A stretch of 34,719 nt of DNA. Source: JBILCM01 sp044353165. GTDB taxonomy: Bacteria > Bacillota > Bacilli > Paenibacillales > YIM-B00363. The notes under the pieces are model-generated. The model did not search any database, had not been told where the DNA came from, and saw only the letters and a list, made by a program, of their open reading frames with translations. The position numbers and the translations under genes were made by a program. How positions within the stretch are numbered: position 1 is the first letter of the stretch; each line of letters starts with the position of its first letter. The stretch covers positions 1 through 34,719 of the forward strand of contig JBILCM010000021.1 of assembly GCA_044353165.1 (NCBI GenBank). Direction: 5' to 3'. Shown here piece by piece: positions 1 through 9,057 of this stretch.

Positions 1-1859
1 GCAGCACAACAGCTTCTGGACTGCATCATCTTGTTTGGGAAATTATCGATAATGCCGTTGATGAACACTTAGCCAAATATTGCAACCGCATCTCAGTAAC
101 TATTCACAAAGATCAATCTGTTACCGTCGAGGATAATGGACGTGGTATCCCTACGGCAATGCACAAATCTGGAATTCCTACACCGCAGGTAGTTTTTACA
201 GTGTTGCACGCGGGTGGAAAATTCGGAGGTAAAGGTTACAAAAAATCTGGTGGCCTGCACGGTGTTGGTGCCTCTGTAACCAATGCCCTATCAGAGTGGC
301 TTGAAGTTGAAATTTTTCGGGATGGTAAAACACACAAACAAAGGTTTGAATATTCGGTTGATCCTAAAGGAACAGAACATGTAGGGGAACCTGTCACTGG
401 ACTCATAATGACAGGAGCAACCAAAAAAACTGGCACCAAGGTGACTTTCAAACCTGATAAACAAGTTTTTCATGGTCATATTGCTCTAAATTATGATACC
501 CTTTCGGAACGTTTGCAACAAATTGCATTCTTGAATTCAGGTTTAAAAATTGTTCTCAAGGACGAGCGCACAGGGGAAACTGCGGAGTATGAATATGTTG
601 GTGGCGCAAGTGAATTTGTTCGTTTTTTAAATGAAGATAAACAAGTATTGCACCCATGTATTCATTTTGCCGGGGAAAAAGAAGACATAGAAGTTGAAAT
701 CGCTTTTCAATACAACGACGGATACACAGAAACAATAGCTTCGTTCGTAAATTCAATCCCAACACGCGGAGGCGGAACACACGAAACGGGATTCAAAACC
801 GCTTATACTCGAATCATGAACGATTATGCTCGAAAATCAGGATTTCTGAAGGAGAAGGACAAAAACCTAGAAGGTGCTGATTTACGTGAAGGCATGATGT
901 GTGTCATCAACGTAAAAATGGGTGAGGTAGAATTTATTGGACAAACCAAGGATCAACTTGGAAGTGCTTCCGCCCGTGGCGCTGTGGATTCCGTCGTTAC
1001 AGAACAATTGTCTATTTACTTAGAGGAAAACCCTCAAGTTTCTCAAAGTCTTGTTAAGAAAGCAGTTCAAGCCGCTAAAGCACGGGATGCAGCGAGGAAA
1101 GCCCGTGAAGATGTGAGGAACGGAAAAAAAGGGAAAAGCGAAGGCAGTAATTTAGGCGGTAAGTTAACACCTGCCCAATCCAAAGATTATTTGCGCAACG
1201 AATTGTTTATCGTTGAAGGTGACTCCGCCGGAGGTTCTGCTAAACAAGGAAGGGACTCACGTCATCAGGCGATTCTTCCACTGCGCGGAAAACCAATGAA
1301 TCCTGAGAAAGCTAAGTTACCCGACATCCTGAAGAACGAAGAATACCGAGCCATTATTACGGCCATTGGTGCGGGAGTTGGTTCCGATTTTGAAACTGAG
1401 GAATCGAATTACGGGAAGATTATTATCATGACTGATGCTGACACGGATGGAGCACATATTCAAGTACTATTACTGACTTTTTTTTATCGTTACATGAAAC
1501 CGCTTATCGATGCAGGTATGGTTTACATCGCCAGACCCCCTTTATTTAAAGTATCTAAAAAAAGCGGCAGAGGGGAAAATCTAACAAAGTATGTTTACTC
1601 TGATGAAGAATTAACGGAATTGCTCCAGCAATTGGGAAGCAAAGGGGTTGAACTCCAGCGATACAAAGGTTTAGGCGAAATGAATCCGGATCAATTATGG
1701 GATACAACGATGGATCCAGACAAGCGTGTGCTGTTAAAAGTGCATATTTCGGATGCATCGAAAGCTGAACGTCGCGTTTCTACATTAATGGGAGATAAAG
1801 TCGACCCTCGTAAACGTTGGATCATCGAGAATGTAGATTTTACAGAATATGAAGAGTAA
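1..1859 (+). CDS. parE: DNA topoisomerase IV subunit B (ParE), 5' partial
   Basis: ATPase subunit of topoisomerase IV, which decatenates daughter chromosomes together with ParC. The reading frame is open from base 3, upstream of the first ATG at 159, so the real start lies outside the window. Just inside the edge is the GHKL ATPase core: ASGLHHLVWEIIDNAVDE (Mg-binding Asn), then VEDNGRGIP and GLHGVG. Later come the QTK loop (IGQTKDQLGS), the TOPRIM signature EGDSAGGSAKQGRD, PLRGKPMNPEK, the metal-binding TDADTDGAH and YKGLGEMNPDQLW. The C-terminal part (MGDKVDPRKRWIIENV) and the absence of a GyrB-type neighbourhood favour ParE over GyrB. The subunit partner ParC follows after 23 bases. Fluoroquinolone or aminocoumarin interaction is a family property and is not read from this sequence. 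Confidence 0.96.
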   Translation, partial: STTASGLHHLVWEIIDNAVDEHLAKYCNRISVTIHKDQSVTVEDNGRGIPTAMHKSGIPTPQVVFTVLHAGGKFGGKGYKKSGGLHGVGASVTNALSEWLEVEIFRDGKTHKQRFEYSVDPKGTEHVGEPVTGLIMTGATKKTGTKVTFKPDKQVFHGHIALNYDTLSERLQQIAFLNSGLKIVLKDERTGETAEYEYVGGASEFVRFLNEDKQVLHPCIHFAGEKEDIEVEIAFQYNDGYTETIASFVNSIPTRGGGTHETGFKTAYTRIMNDYARKSGFLKEKDKNLEGADLREGMMCVINVKMGEVEFIGQTKDQLGSASARGAVDSVVTEQLSIYLEENPQVSQSLVKKAVQAAKARDAARKAREDVRNGKKGKSEGSNLGGKLTPAQSKDYLRNELFIVEGDSAGGSAKQGRDSRHQAILPLRGKPMNPEKAKLPDILKNEEYRAIITAIGAGVGSDFETEESNYGKIIIMTDADTDGAHIQVLLLTFFYRYMKPLIDAGMVYIARPPLFKVSKKSGRGENLTKYVYSDEELTELLQQLGSKGVELQRYKGLGEMNPDQLWDTTMDPDKRVLLKVHISDASKAERRVSTLMGDKVDPRKRWIIENVDFTEYEE

Positions 1860-1882
1860 ATTTGATATTCAAGGGTGATGTT

Positions 1883-4348
1883 GTGAGCTCAACAGAACAA
1901 TTTATGTCAGTTGTATTAGAAGAAGTCGTAGGGGACCGGTTTGGCAGATATTCAAAATACATTATCCAGGATCGAGCCATCCCCGATGTCCGTGATGGTC
2001 TCAAACCCGTCCAACGGCGCATTCTCTATGCTATGTACGAAGCGGGGAATACACCCGATAAACAGTATCGGAAATCAGCTAAAACTGTGGGAGATGTCAT
2101 GGGGAACTATCATCCTCACGGGGATAGCTCTATCTATGATGGAATGGTACGGATGGCACAACCGTGGAAAATGACCCATCCATTGGTTGATGGTCATGGG
2201 AACTGGGGGTCTCTAGATGATGATCCTGCTGCTGCCATGCGATATACCGAGGCACGTTTGTCGAAAATTGCGATTGAACTATTGCGTGATATTGAAAAAA
2301 AAACTGTTCAATTTCGTGATAATTTTGACAATACGACCAAAGAACCAACCGTTCTGCCATCACGATTTCCGAACCTTCTCGTGAATGGTGTGAGTGGGAT
2401 CTCATCTGGATTTGCAACCGAAATACCATCGCATAACTTATGTGAAGTGATTGATGCCTGTATTCGCCTTATTGACGATCCGTTCGCAACTTTAGAGGAC
2501 GTTATGTCCATCATTCAAGGTCCTGATTTCCCAACGGGTGGCATTGTGATGGGGACAGAAGGTATGAAGGATGCATATAGAACCGGCAAAGGTCGCGTCT
2601 ATATTCGAAGTAAAACAACGATTGAAGACGTTCGTGGTGGAAAACAACAAATTATAATTTCAGAAATTCCTTATGGTGTGGTTAAATCCAAGTTGGTTTC
2701 CGCTATGGAGTCAATTCGCCTTGAAAAAAAGGTGGAAGGCATTGCAGAAGTTAGAGATGAAAGCGGGCGCAATGGTCTGCGCGTTGTAGTCGAATTAAAA
2801 AAAGATGCGGATGCACAAGGAATATTAACTTACTTGTTAAAAAAGACGGATCTTCAAGTAAATTATAATTACAATATGGTCGCAATCGTTAATAAAACTC
2901 CCCGACAACTTGGATTAAAAGAAATGTTAGTTGCTTATATTGAACACCAGAAAGATGTTGTCATACGCCGCACACGCTTCGACTTAGAGAAAGCAGAAGA
3001 CCGTGAACATGTCTTAGTGGGATTAGCCAAAGCTCTCGATATACTGGATGAGATCGTTGCATTAATCCGAAGTTCTAAAAATCGACATGATGCCCAAAAT
3101 AACTTAATGCAACAATTTTTCTTCTCGGAACGCCAAGCTGATGCGATCCTCACGCTCCAATTGTATCGTCTCACCAACCTAGAAATTACAGCAATCGAGA
3201 AAGAATTGAGTGAGATTCGAGATCTGATCGTATATTTACGATCGATTCTATCCAGTGAGAGTAAATTACTTGCTGTGATCAAAGAAGAACTGCAAGAAAT
3301 TCGTGAACGGTATGGCACGAAGAGACGATCTGAAATTCAAGATGAAGTTGAGGAACTAAAAGTTGCATTGGAAGTGATGGTAACCCCAGAAGATGTTATC
3401 GTTATAATTACGAATGAAGGATATATCAAAAGAACAAGTAAACTGTCGTTCTCTCGCTCAGGCGGCGACGTGGAGTCGACTGGTTTAAAGGAACGGGATT
3501 TCGTAAGACATCTCTTGGAGTTAAATACGATTGATAATTTGCTATTATTCACACAAAAAGGCCAGTATTTTATGTTGCCTGTCCATACGATTCCAGAATC
3601 CAAATGGAAAGATAATGGTACAGCCATCGTCAATTTATTACCAATCACCAAAGAAGATCATGTCATCTCTGTCATACCAGTAAGGGACATACAACAAGCA
3701 ACGTCGACGCTTTTATTCGTCACAAAGCGTGGACAAGTCAAACGCAGTGAATTAAAAGAATATGCTACAAATCGGACAATAGCAATATCTGCATGTAAGT
3801 TAGGACAAGATGATCAAATCATTGCAGTGTGGCATGAATCTTCATCTCCACCAACAGGTGATATTATCATGATTACTAAATTAGGTCAAAGCATTCGTTT
3901 TCATTCGGGGCAAGTCAGTACGATGGGTCGAATTGCTGCAGGTGTCAAGGGAATGATGGTTAAGGAAGGCGATGAAGTTATTGCTGCAATGCCCGTACAA
4001 GGTGATGAGGGAGAAGTCATCGTCTTTAGTGATTTGGGGTATATAAAGCGAACATTGCTCGTTGACTATCAGATTCAAGGCCGCGGAGGTAAAGGTGTGC
4101 CTACTTTTGAATTCAAAGATGGTAGACGCGTAAAATCCAATGGCAGTGTGCTCATTGCTGCCGCTTATGTGAGAGAGATCAACAATTACTTTATGGTCAC
4201 GAAACTAGGGAACACAAATACGATTGTTTCAGAGTCAATAAAAATTGAACATATGCGCGGAACGGGTATACCTGTTATGCAGTTGAGCAAAGGGGACACC
4301 CTAGAAGCTGTCATCAAACTAAACAGGGTTGACAAAGAACGTGGTTAA
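1883..4348 (+). CDS. parC: DNA topoisomerase IV subunit A (ParC)
   Basis: DNA breakage-reunion subunit of topoisomerase IV. I chose GTG at 1883 because AAGGGTGA (1871-1878) sits just in front; a TTG at 1862 in the same frame would add seven residues but lacks a ribosome binding site. From GTG the protein is 821 residues. The winged-helix core carries GDRFGRYSKYIIQDRAIPDVRDGLKPVQRRILYAM, which is typical of ParC. The quinolone-determining segment reads HPHGDSSIYDGM with the usual Ser, and the catalytic tyrosine is Y121 in AAMRYTEARLS. The C-terminal half holds beta-pinwheel repeats (for example EGYIKRTS, KRGQVKRSEL, DLGYIKRTLL). It is co-transcribed with parE. I see nothing odd. Confidence 0.95.
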   Translation: MSSTEQFMSVVLEEVVGDRFGRYSKYIIQDRAIPDVRDGLKPVQRRILYAMYEAGNTPDKQYRKSAKTVGDVMGNYHPHGDSSIYDGMVRMAQPWKMTHPLVDGHGNWGSLDDDPAAAMRYTEARLSKIAIELLRDIEKKTVQFRDNFDNTTKEPTVLPSRFPNLLVNGVSGISSGFATEIPSHNLCEVIDACIRLIDDPFATLEDVMSIIQGPDFPTGGIVMGTEGMKDAYRTGKGRVYIRSKTTIEDVRGGKQQIIISEIPYGVVKSKLVSAMESIRLEKKVEGIAEVRDESGRNGLRVVVELKKDADAQGILTYLLKKTDLQVNYNYNMVAIVNKTPRQLGLKEMLVAYIEHQKDVVIRRTRFDLEKAEDREHVLVGLAKALDILDEIVALIRSSKNRHDAQNNLMQQFFFSERQADAILTLQLYRLTNLEITAIEKELSEIRDLIVYLRSILSSESKLLAVIKEELQEIRERYGTKRRSEIQDEVEELKVALEVMVTPEDVIVIITNEGYIKRTSKLSFSRSGGDVESTGLKERDFVRHLLELNTIDNLLLFTQKGQYFMLPVHTIPESKWKDNGTAIVNLLPITKEDHVISVIPVRDIQQATSTLLFVTKRGQVKRSELKEYATNRTIAISACKLGQDDQIIAVWHESSSPPTGDIIMITKLGQSIRFHSGQVSTMGRIAAGVKGMMVKEGDEVIAAMPVQGDEGEVIVFSDLGYIKRTLLVDYQIQGRGGKGVPTFEFKDGRRVKSNGSVLIAAAYVREINNYFMVTKLGNTNTIVSESIKIEHMRGTGIPVMQLSKGDTLEAVIKLNRVDKERG

Positions 4349-4390
4349 TTGCTGGCGAATGTTGTCGGAAGTTCGAATTATTCCTCACTA

Positions 4391-4427
4391 TTTATCGATT
4401 AATGTCTTAAAATATTAAAGCGATAAA
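4391..4427. promoter_or_regulatory. Inverted repeat between parC and the MarR gene (operator or weak terminator)
   Basis: TTTATCG (4391-4397) pairs exactly with CGATAAA (4421-4427), and TTAAT (4399-4403) pairs with ATTAA (4414-4418). This gives a 7+5 bp stem with a small internal bulge and a 10-base loop. It lies 26 bp upstream of the -10 box of the MarR-family gene. It could be that regulator's binding site or an AT-rich terminator for parEC. There is no clean T-tract after it, so I lean slightly to operator. Confidence 0.35.
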
Positions 4428-4429
4428 CC

Positions 4430-4458
4430 TTTTCGGAGCCTTAATATCATGGTATACT
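4430..4458 (+). promoter_or_regulatory. Promoter of the MarR-family gene (extended -10)
   Basis: TATACT at 4453-4458 is preceded by TG at 4450-4451, giving an extended -10. The -35 match (TTTTCG, 4430-4435, 17 bp spacer) is weak. A strong ribosome binding site AGGAGG (4480-4485) follows, seven bases before the ATG. Confidence 0.5.
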
Positions 4459-4492
4459 TTCCATATATTGATGGTGTTGAGGAGGACAAACA

Positions 4493-4918
4493 ATGTATTC
4501 AACTGAATTCGCTAAGCTATGGTTAAAACTAAGTAAAGATGTAAAATTGCATATGGAAAATCAATTATCTCCCACTTTAACTGAAAGCCAATTAACATTA
4601 CTTGAATATTTATTGTCGCATGATCGTATGAAACCGTCGGATTTGATTGATTTTTTAACAACAACTCCAGCTGCGGTAACAACATTATTAGATCGAATGG
4701 AAAAGAATGAACTGATCGAACGTGTCCGTGATGACAACGACCGACGCATTGTTTGGATTCATGTTACGGATAAAGGAAAGCGCGAATGCAAACGAGGCTC
4801 TGAAATACGAGAAACATTCCTAACACAATATTTAAGTCGTATTTCCGCGCACAATCAACAATTGTTAATTTATTTGCTTGGAAAAATTACCAATATGGAA
4901 AAGCAGCGAATTTCTTAG
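4493..4918 (+). CDS. MarR-family winged-helix transcriptional regulator
   Basis: A 141-residue DNA-binding regulator of the usual MarR length. Residues 30-95 form the winged helix: LTESQLTLLEYLLSHDRMKPSDLIDFL, then the recognition helix TPAAVTTLLDRMEKNELIERV. The wing follows as RDDNDRRIVWIHVTDKGKR, the classic D-x-R-x-x-x-(I/V)-x-(L/V)-T pattern. The N- and C-terminal helices should dimerise. The gene is monocistronic: parC ends 144 bases upstream and a minus-strand operon converges on it from the other side. Target genes and ligand cannot be read from the sequence. The inverted repeat upstream suggests self-regulation, as is common in the family, but this is inference. ATG with AGGAGG seven bases in front makes the start secure. 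Confidence 0.88.
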   Translation: MYSTEFAKLWLKLSKDVKLHMENQLSPTLTESQLTLLEYLLSHDRMKPSDLIDFLTTTPAAVTTLLDRMEKNELIERVRDDNDRRIVWIHVTDKGKRECKRGSEIRETFLTQYLSRISAHNQQLLIYLLGKITNMEKQRIS

Positions 4919-4952
4919 AACAAGATATTTTATCAAATTTTGTTGTATCAAT

Positions 4953-6161
4953 TCATTTGTTTTCTTCAGCTACATAGTTTAGTTTCTGCAAATGTTCTTG
5001 CATTTCTTCCGCTTTGTCAGTTAACATGGCGACTGTCTTTACAGTAAGCAGAGGATCTTCGTTCAACTGTGTAAAGTTATTCAAGGAAAGGACGCGGTAA
5101 TGTTTTTTTCCATTGCTTACATACTTGTTTACCCAAGTGGGGATCACCTCTACAGCCGATATAAAGGTGTCAGAGGCTCCATCTTGGGTAAATATTTTTT
5201 TGATATCAATTTTAAAAATAACGCCAAATTCCTTATATCCACCAAATTGATTGGAAATAAAATTACCAAGCGAGTAAACAATTAAACCTTCTCGTTTGAG
5301 GCCATCCTCTTGCGTTGCAATATATCGTTCATACGGCTGAACAACGTGCGGGTGGTGTCCGAGTACAATGTCCGCCCCAACATCAATGCAATACCGAGAA
5401 ATTTGCTTCTGAAATTGATTTGGTGTTCGTTGGTATTCACTACCGTAATGAAGCGACACCGTAACAAGATCAGCACCACTTTCTCGCGCTTTGGCCACAT
5501 CACGAGCTATTCGTTGTTTTTCAATAAGATTAACTGCATATGTTTTGTCCTCAGGGATTGGGATACCATTAGTTCCATATGTATAGGCCAAGAATGCTTG
5601 TTTAATCTGGTTTCGTTCGAGGATGACGATGGATTCCGAATTTTCCTGCGTCGCGGCAGTGCCAACAGGTACCAATTGATGGTCTAACAACGTTCCCAAC
5701 GTATGCATCAATCCGCTTATTCCCTGATCCAAAGCATGATTGTTTGCTGTGGACACAACATCAAAACCGGCATCTGCCAATGTGCGAGCTAATGCGACTG
5801 GAGCATTGAACAATGGATAACCACGAAATCCACGTGAATCGCCAGCAATCGGCGTTTCTAAATTTGCAAAAGTCCAATCCGCAGAGGAGAGAATGGAATG
5901 CACAGGTCGAAAAAATCCGTCGAAATCATATGATTTTGTTTCAGTATTGTATGCACCCGGAAGTTGGGGGGTATGCATCATAATGTCGCCTACCGCAACC
6001 AGTGTGGCACTTACAGGAGGCGGTGGTGCGATGGGTCGGGGCGTCGCCACGGGGGGCGGTTCCTTATCCGTTGGAGTCGTTGATTCATGTTGTGATGTCA
6101 TTTGGAAACATCCGCCAATCAACATGAAACCTAACAAGAGTGTCCACCTGAATACTCTCAT
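4953..6161 (-). CDS. CapA-family metallophosphatase-like lipoprotein
   Basis: A CapA/PgsA-type protein (poly-gamma-glutamate synthesis CapA domain, calcineurin-like fold) of about 402 residues. The N-terminus is a lipoprotein signal with lipobox IGGC (about residues 15-18), then a Pro-rich linker (about 30-50). Metal-site and family motifs follow in order: LVAVGDIMMHTPQ, FANLETPIAG, TANNHALDQG, VTVSLHYGSEY, LGHHPHVVQ and YSLGNFI. The ATG at 6161 overlaps the TGA of the upstream methyltransferase gene in a TGATG coupling signal; a TTG one codon earlier (6164) is equally well spaced from GGGAGAG. No capB or capC lies nearby, so poly-glutamate export is not implied. Such orphan CapA proteins are common in Bacillales, and their substrate is uncertain. 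Confidence 0.85.
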   Translation of the reverse strand: MRVFRWTLLLGFMLIGGCFQMTSQHESTTPTDKEPPPVATPRPIAPPPPVSATLVAVGDIMMHTPQLPGAYNTETKSYDFDGFFRPVHSILSSADWTFANLETPIAGDSRGFRGYPLFNAPVALARTLADAGFDVVSTANNHALDQGISGLMHTLGTLLDHQLVPVGTAATQENSESIVILERNQIKQAFLAYTYGTNGIPIPEDKTYAVNLIEKQRIARDVAKARESGADLVTVSLHYGSEYQRTPNQFQKQISRYCIDVGADIVLGHHPHVVQPYERYIATQEDGLKREGLIVYSLGNFISNQFGGYKEFGVIFKIDIKKIFTQDGASDTFISAVEVIPTWVNKYVSNGKKHYRVLSLNNFTQLNEDPLLTVKTVAMLTDKAEEMQEHLQKLNYVAEENK

Positions 6162-7030
6162 CAATCAGGACTCTCCCATCGACACACAATTCCAGCGGGA
6201 AGCACCATTTGTTTGGCACTCATCGGAAGTGCAATTTCCCCGCTCTTGATTTTACCATGATGTTCTTGTCCTACAGTCATCGTCATAATATTCTCAATTA
6301 CAGTAGGTGAAATGCCCGTTGTATAACAATTAATTATGAAAAACAGGGGATTATGCGTTAATATAGAAGTACATAATGCAACGAAAGGGTACAAGTTCGT
6401 TTCTAGTTTCCAGAGCTCGCCTCCTGGTCCACGACCGTAAGATGGAGGATCCATAATTATCGCATCATACTTGTTGCCTCGACGAAGTTCACGTTGCACA
6501 AATTTAATCACATCATCCGTGATAAATCGTACAGGGCGATTGGACAACTTGGAGAGTTCTAGGTTTTCCCTAGCCCATTGGACCATACCTTTGGCAGCAT
6601 CCACATGACACACTTCGGCACCAGCTGCTGCTGCTGCTACTGTTGCACCTCCGGTATAAGCAAATAAATTCAATACTTTCACGGGCCGGTTGGCTTCACG
6701 AATTTTTTGCATCACCCACGCCCAATTTGCTGCCTGTTCGGGGAAAAGTCCCGTATGTTTAAAATTGGTTGGCCTAATATAAAATTGCAAGTCCCGATAT
6801 TTGATGGACCAGCGGTCTGGTAGTGGGGTTTGAAATTCCCAATGACCCCCACCTGATGGACTTCGATGATATCGTCCCGAAGCGGTTTGCCAGATTTCAT
6901 TCTCATGAGTAATCGGCCAAATCACTTGTGGATCAGGTCTTCTAAGCACAACGTGACCCCATCGTTCCAATCTTTCACCGTCGCCAGCATCCATTAATTC
7001 ATAGTCATTCCAATCTTGAGCAATAAACAT
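6161..7030 (-). CDS. Class I SAM-dependent methyltransferase, RlmI/RlmK-like (COG1092 type)
   Basis: A 289-residue Rossmann-fold methyltransferase. SAM motif I is NLFAYTGGATVAAAAAGA (about residues 121-138), then the acidic loop CHVDAAKGMVQWARENLE. The catalytic-type motif is IIMDPPSYGRGPGGELW (about 191-207), as in 23S rRNA cytosine methyltransferases and related proteins. The N-terminal 80 residues (with ASGRYHRSPSG) replace the PUA domain of true RlmI, so the exact RNA target is not assignable. It is the first gene of a two-gene minus-strand operon, and its stop overlaps the start of the CapA-like gene. The ribosome binding site AAGGAG lies ten bases before the ATG. The promoter is in the divergent region shared with glgB. 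Confidence 0.82.
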   Translation of the reverse strand: MFIAQDWNDYELMDAGDGERLERWGHVVLRRPDPQVIWPITHENEIWQTASGRYHRSPSGGGHWEFQTPLPDRWSIKYRDLQFYIRPTNFKHTGLFPEQAANWAWVMQKIREANRPVKVLNLFAYTGGATVAAAAAGAEVCHVDAAKGMVQWARENLELSKLSNRPVRFITDDVIKFVQRELRRGNKYDAIIMDPPSYGRGPGGELWKLETNLYPFVALCTSILTHNPLFFIINCYTTGISPTVIENIMTMTVGQEHHGKIKSGEIALPMSAKQMVLPAGIVCRWESPD

Positions 7031-7062
7031 GCGTCATGTACTCCTTGTCCGATGTAAATATT

Positions 7063-7095
7063 GAATTGAATTTTTAATCTTATTCATACTATTGT
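7063..7095 (+). promoter_or_regulatory. Candidate glg operon promoter, sigma-E-like or weak sigma-A
   Basis: CATACTAT (7085-7092) matches seven of eight positions of the sigma-E -10 consensus CATACAnT, with a partial -35 (GAATTGA, 7063-7069) 15 bp upstream. A weak vegetative alternative is TTGAAT (7066-7071), 18 bp, TATTGT (7090-7095). The B. subtilis glg operon is known to be sigma-E dependent, which makes the first reading attractive but unproven. Confidence 0.35.
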
Positions 7096-7119
7096 ACACA
7101 GGAATCTAGCTTCAATCAA
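7091..7119 (-). promoter_or_regulatory. Sigma-A-type promoter of the methyltransferase-capA operon
   Basis: On the minus strand TTGATT (bases 7119-7114) is followed, after exactly 17 bp, by TACAAT (7096-7091). This is a good vegetative promoter. It lies within 101 bp that separate two divergent operons and overlaps the putative glg promoter on the other strand. Confidence 0.6.
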
Positions 7120-7131
7120 AAACAGGAAAGT

Positions 7132-9057
7132 ATGTGGTTCCAGATGAGCATCCCAGCTCCAAGTGATCATGATCTTTATTTGTTTCATCAAGGGACTTTG
7201 TACCAAAGTTATCGCATGCTTGGCGCACATCTGAAGATGCATCAAGGGGAAATTTTCGGTACGTATTTCGCTGTATGGGCGCCAAGAGCGAGACAAGTAA
7301 GCGTTGTTGGTGATTTTAACGACTGGAATCCTCTTCATCATCTTTGTTTGCGCCAATCCTGCGGTGTTTGGCACACCTTTATTCCGGGAATTTACGAGGG
7401 GACCATTTATAAATATGCAATCCAGACAGATCAAGGGGAGTGGAAGTTAAAAGCAGATCCTTATTCTTTTTATTCCGAACTACGACCAAAATCCGCCTCA
7501 ATTGTTTATGATCTGGATGGTTATATTTGGGAAGACTATGCATACCAACGACAAAAATCCGAACAATCCCATTATGCGCTTCCAATGAATATTTATGAAG
7601 TTCATCTGGGTACGTGGCGTTTGAACGAATTAGGACAACCTTTGAATTATGAAGAATTGGCTGATCAATTAATTAGTTATGTCGTGGATATGGGTTACAC
7701 GCATATCGAAATTATGCCGCTAGCTGAACACCCCTATGATCGTTCCTGGGGTTATCAAGCAACAGGATTTTATTCAGTGACCAGTCGTTTTGGCACGCCG
7801 AAGCAATTCATGGCTTTCGTGGACAGGTGTCATCAAGCTGGAATCGGCGTTATTCTTGACTGGGTACCTGGACATTTTGGCAAAGATGATCATGGTCTCA
7901 GACATTTTGATGGAACGCCTACATATGAACATGAAGATGAACGAATCGCTGAAAAAAGAGAATGGGGGACATTAAGTTTTGATTTTGGCCGCCCGGAAGT
8001 ACGTAGTTTTCTTATTTCGAATGCATTATTTTGGATGGATTATTACCACATTGATGGGTTACGTGTAGATGCTGTTGCAAGTATGCTATACCTGAATTTC
8101 GGAAAAACAGATGATCAATTCGTCTATAATCATTTTGGCGGTCAAGAAAACCTAGATGCGGTACAATTCATCAAATCGCTTAATATAGCTGTATTTGGAA
8201 ACTACCCTAATGCATTGATGATGGCTGAGGATTCTTCAGATTGGCCAATGGTTACCGCGCCCGTCCATGAAGGAGGACTCGGCTTTAACTATAAATGGAA
8301 CATGGGCTGGATGAACGATATGTTGAAATACATGAAAGAAGATCCCGTCCATCGCAAATTTCACCACGGTTTCATTACATTTTCATTTTTTTATGCCTTT
8401 TCAGAAAACTACATCCTTCCATTTTCTCATGATGAAGTCGTTCATGGAAAAAAATCGCTTTTAGACAAAATGCCTGGTGATTATTGGCAAAAGTTCGCAA
8501 ATTTGCGCTTGTTACTAGCCTATATGATCGCTCATCCCGGAAAAAAGTTGCTCTTTATGGGTTGCGAGTTAGGGATGTTCTCAGAATGGAAAGACCTCGA
8601 ACAGGTAGATTGGCATTTATTGGATTACCCCTCACATGTGGCGACACAAACGTATGTGAGAACACTAAATTTATTTTATCGAAAACATGATGCATTATGG
8701 GAGAAAGATCGGCAACAATCAGGATTTGAATGGATCACACCCCACGATCATGAACAAAGTGTCATTTCTTTTATTCGGCGAGGTTGTGATCCCCAATCTT
8801 TCCTTATCGTCATTCTCAACTTTACACCTATCGTGAGACACCATTACCGGATCGGTGTCCCCAAACCTGGTCATTATGATGAACTGTTCAACAGTGATAA
8901 TGAAGTTTATGGTGGGTCTGGCATTCGCAATAATGGCATAATTTCAACGGATAACCTCCCGTGGCACGATCAACCATTCAGCATTAGTGTCACATTACCA
9001 CCTCTTGGCGGCATCTTCATACATCAAAAAATTACGGGAAAGGAGCAAATTTTATGA
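7132..9057 (+). CDS. glgB: 1,4-alpha-glucan branching enzyme GlgB
   Basis: Glycogen branching enzyme of glycoside hydrolase family 13, which transfers alpha-1,4 chains to alpha-1,6 branch points in the cytoplasm. The 641 residues contain an N-terminal CBM48/isoamylase-N domain (about 40-125, with FAVWAPRARQVSVVGDFNDWN), the catalytic barrel and an all-beta C-terminal domain. The catalytic triad is visible: nucleophile D313 in GLRVDAVASMLY, acid/base E366 in MMAEDSSDWP and D434 in FSHDEVVHGKKSL. ATG 7132 was taken; ATG 7144 (MSIPAPSDHDLYLFH) is an alternative because GGAAAG is close to the first start. It is the first gene of glgBCDA and overlaps glgC by four bases. Confidence 0.95.
   Translation: MWFQMSIPAPSDHDLYLFHQGTLYQSYRMLGAHLKMHQGEIFGTYFAVWAPRARQVSVVGDFNDWNPLHHLCLRQSCGVWHTFIPGIYEGTIYKYAIQTDQGEWKLKADPYSFYSELRPKSASIVYDLDGYIWEDYAYQRQKSEQSHYALPMNIYEVHLGTWRLNELGQPLNYEELADQLISYVVDMGYTHIEIMPLAEHPYDRSWGYQATGFYSVTSRFGTPKQFMAFVDRCHQAGIGVILDWVPGHFGKDDHGLRHFDGTPTYEHEDERIAEKREWGTLSFDFGRPEVRSFLISNALFWMDYYHIDGLRVDAVASMLYLNFGKTDDQFVYNHFGGQENLDAVQFIKSLNIAVFGNYPNALMMAEDSSDWPMVTAPVHEGGLGFNYKWNMGWMNDMLKYMKEDPVHRKFHHGFITFSFFYAFSENYILPFSHDEVVHGKKSLLDKMPGDYWQKFANLRLLLAYMIAHPGKKLLFMGCELGMFSEWKDLEQVDWHLLDYPSHVATQTYVRTLNLFYRKHDALWEKDRQQSGFEWITPHDHEQSVISFIRRGCDPQSFLIVILNFTPIVRHHYRIGVPKPGHYDELFNSDNEVYGGSGIRNNGIISTDNLPWHDQPFSISVTLPPLGGIFIHQKITGKEQIL

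Noticed and set aside
4919..4952. Possible bidirectional terminator between the MarR gene and the CapA-like gene.
   Set aside because: Only short A/T stems (AACAA/TTGTT and GATA/TATC) are present; no stable hairpin can be supported.
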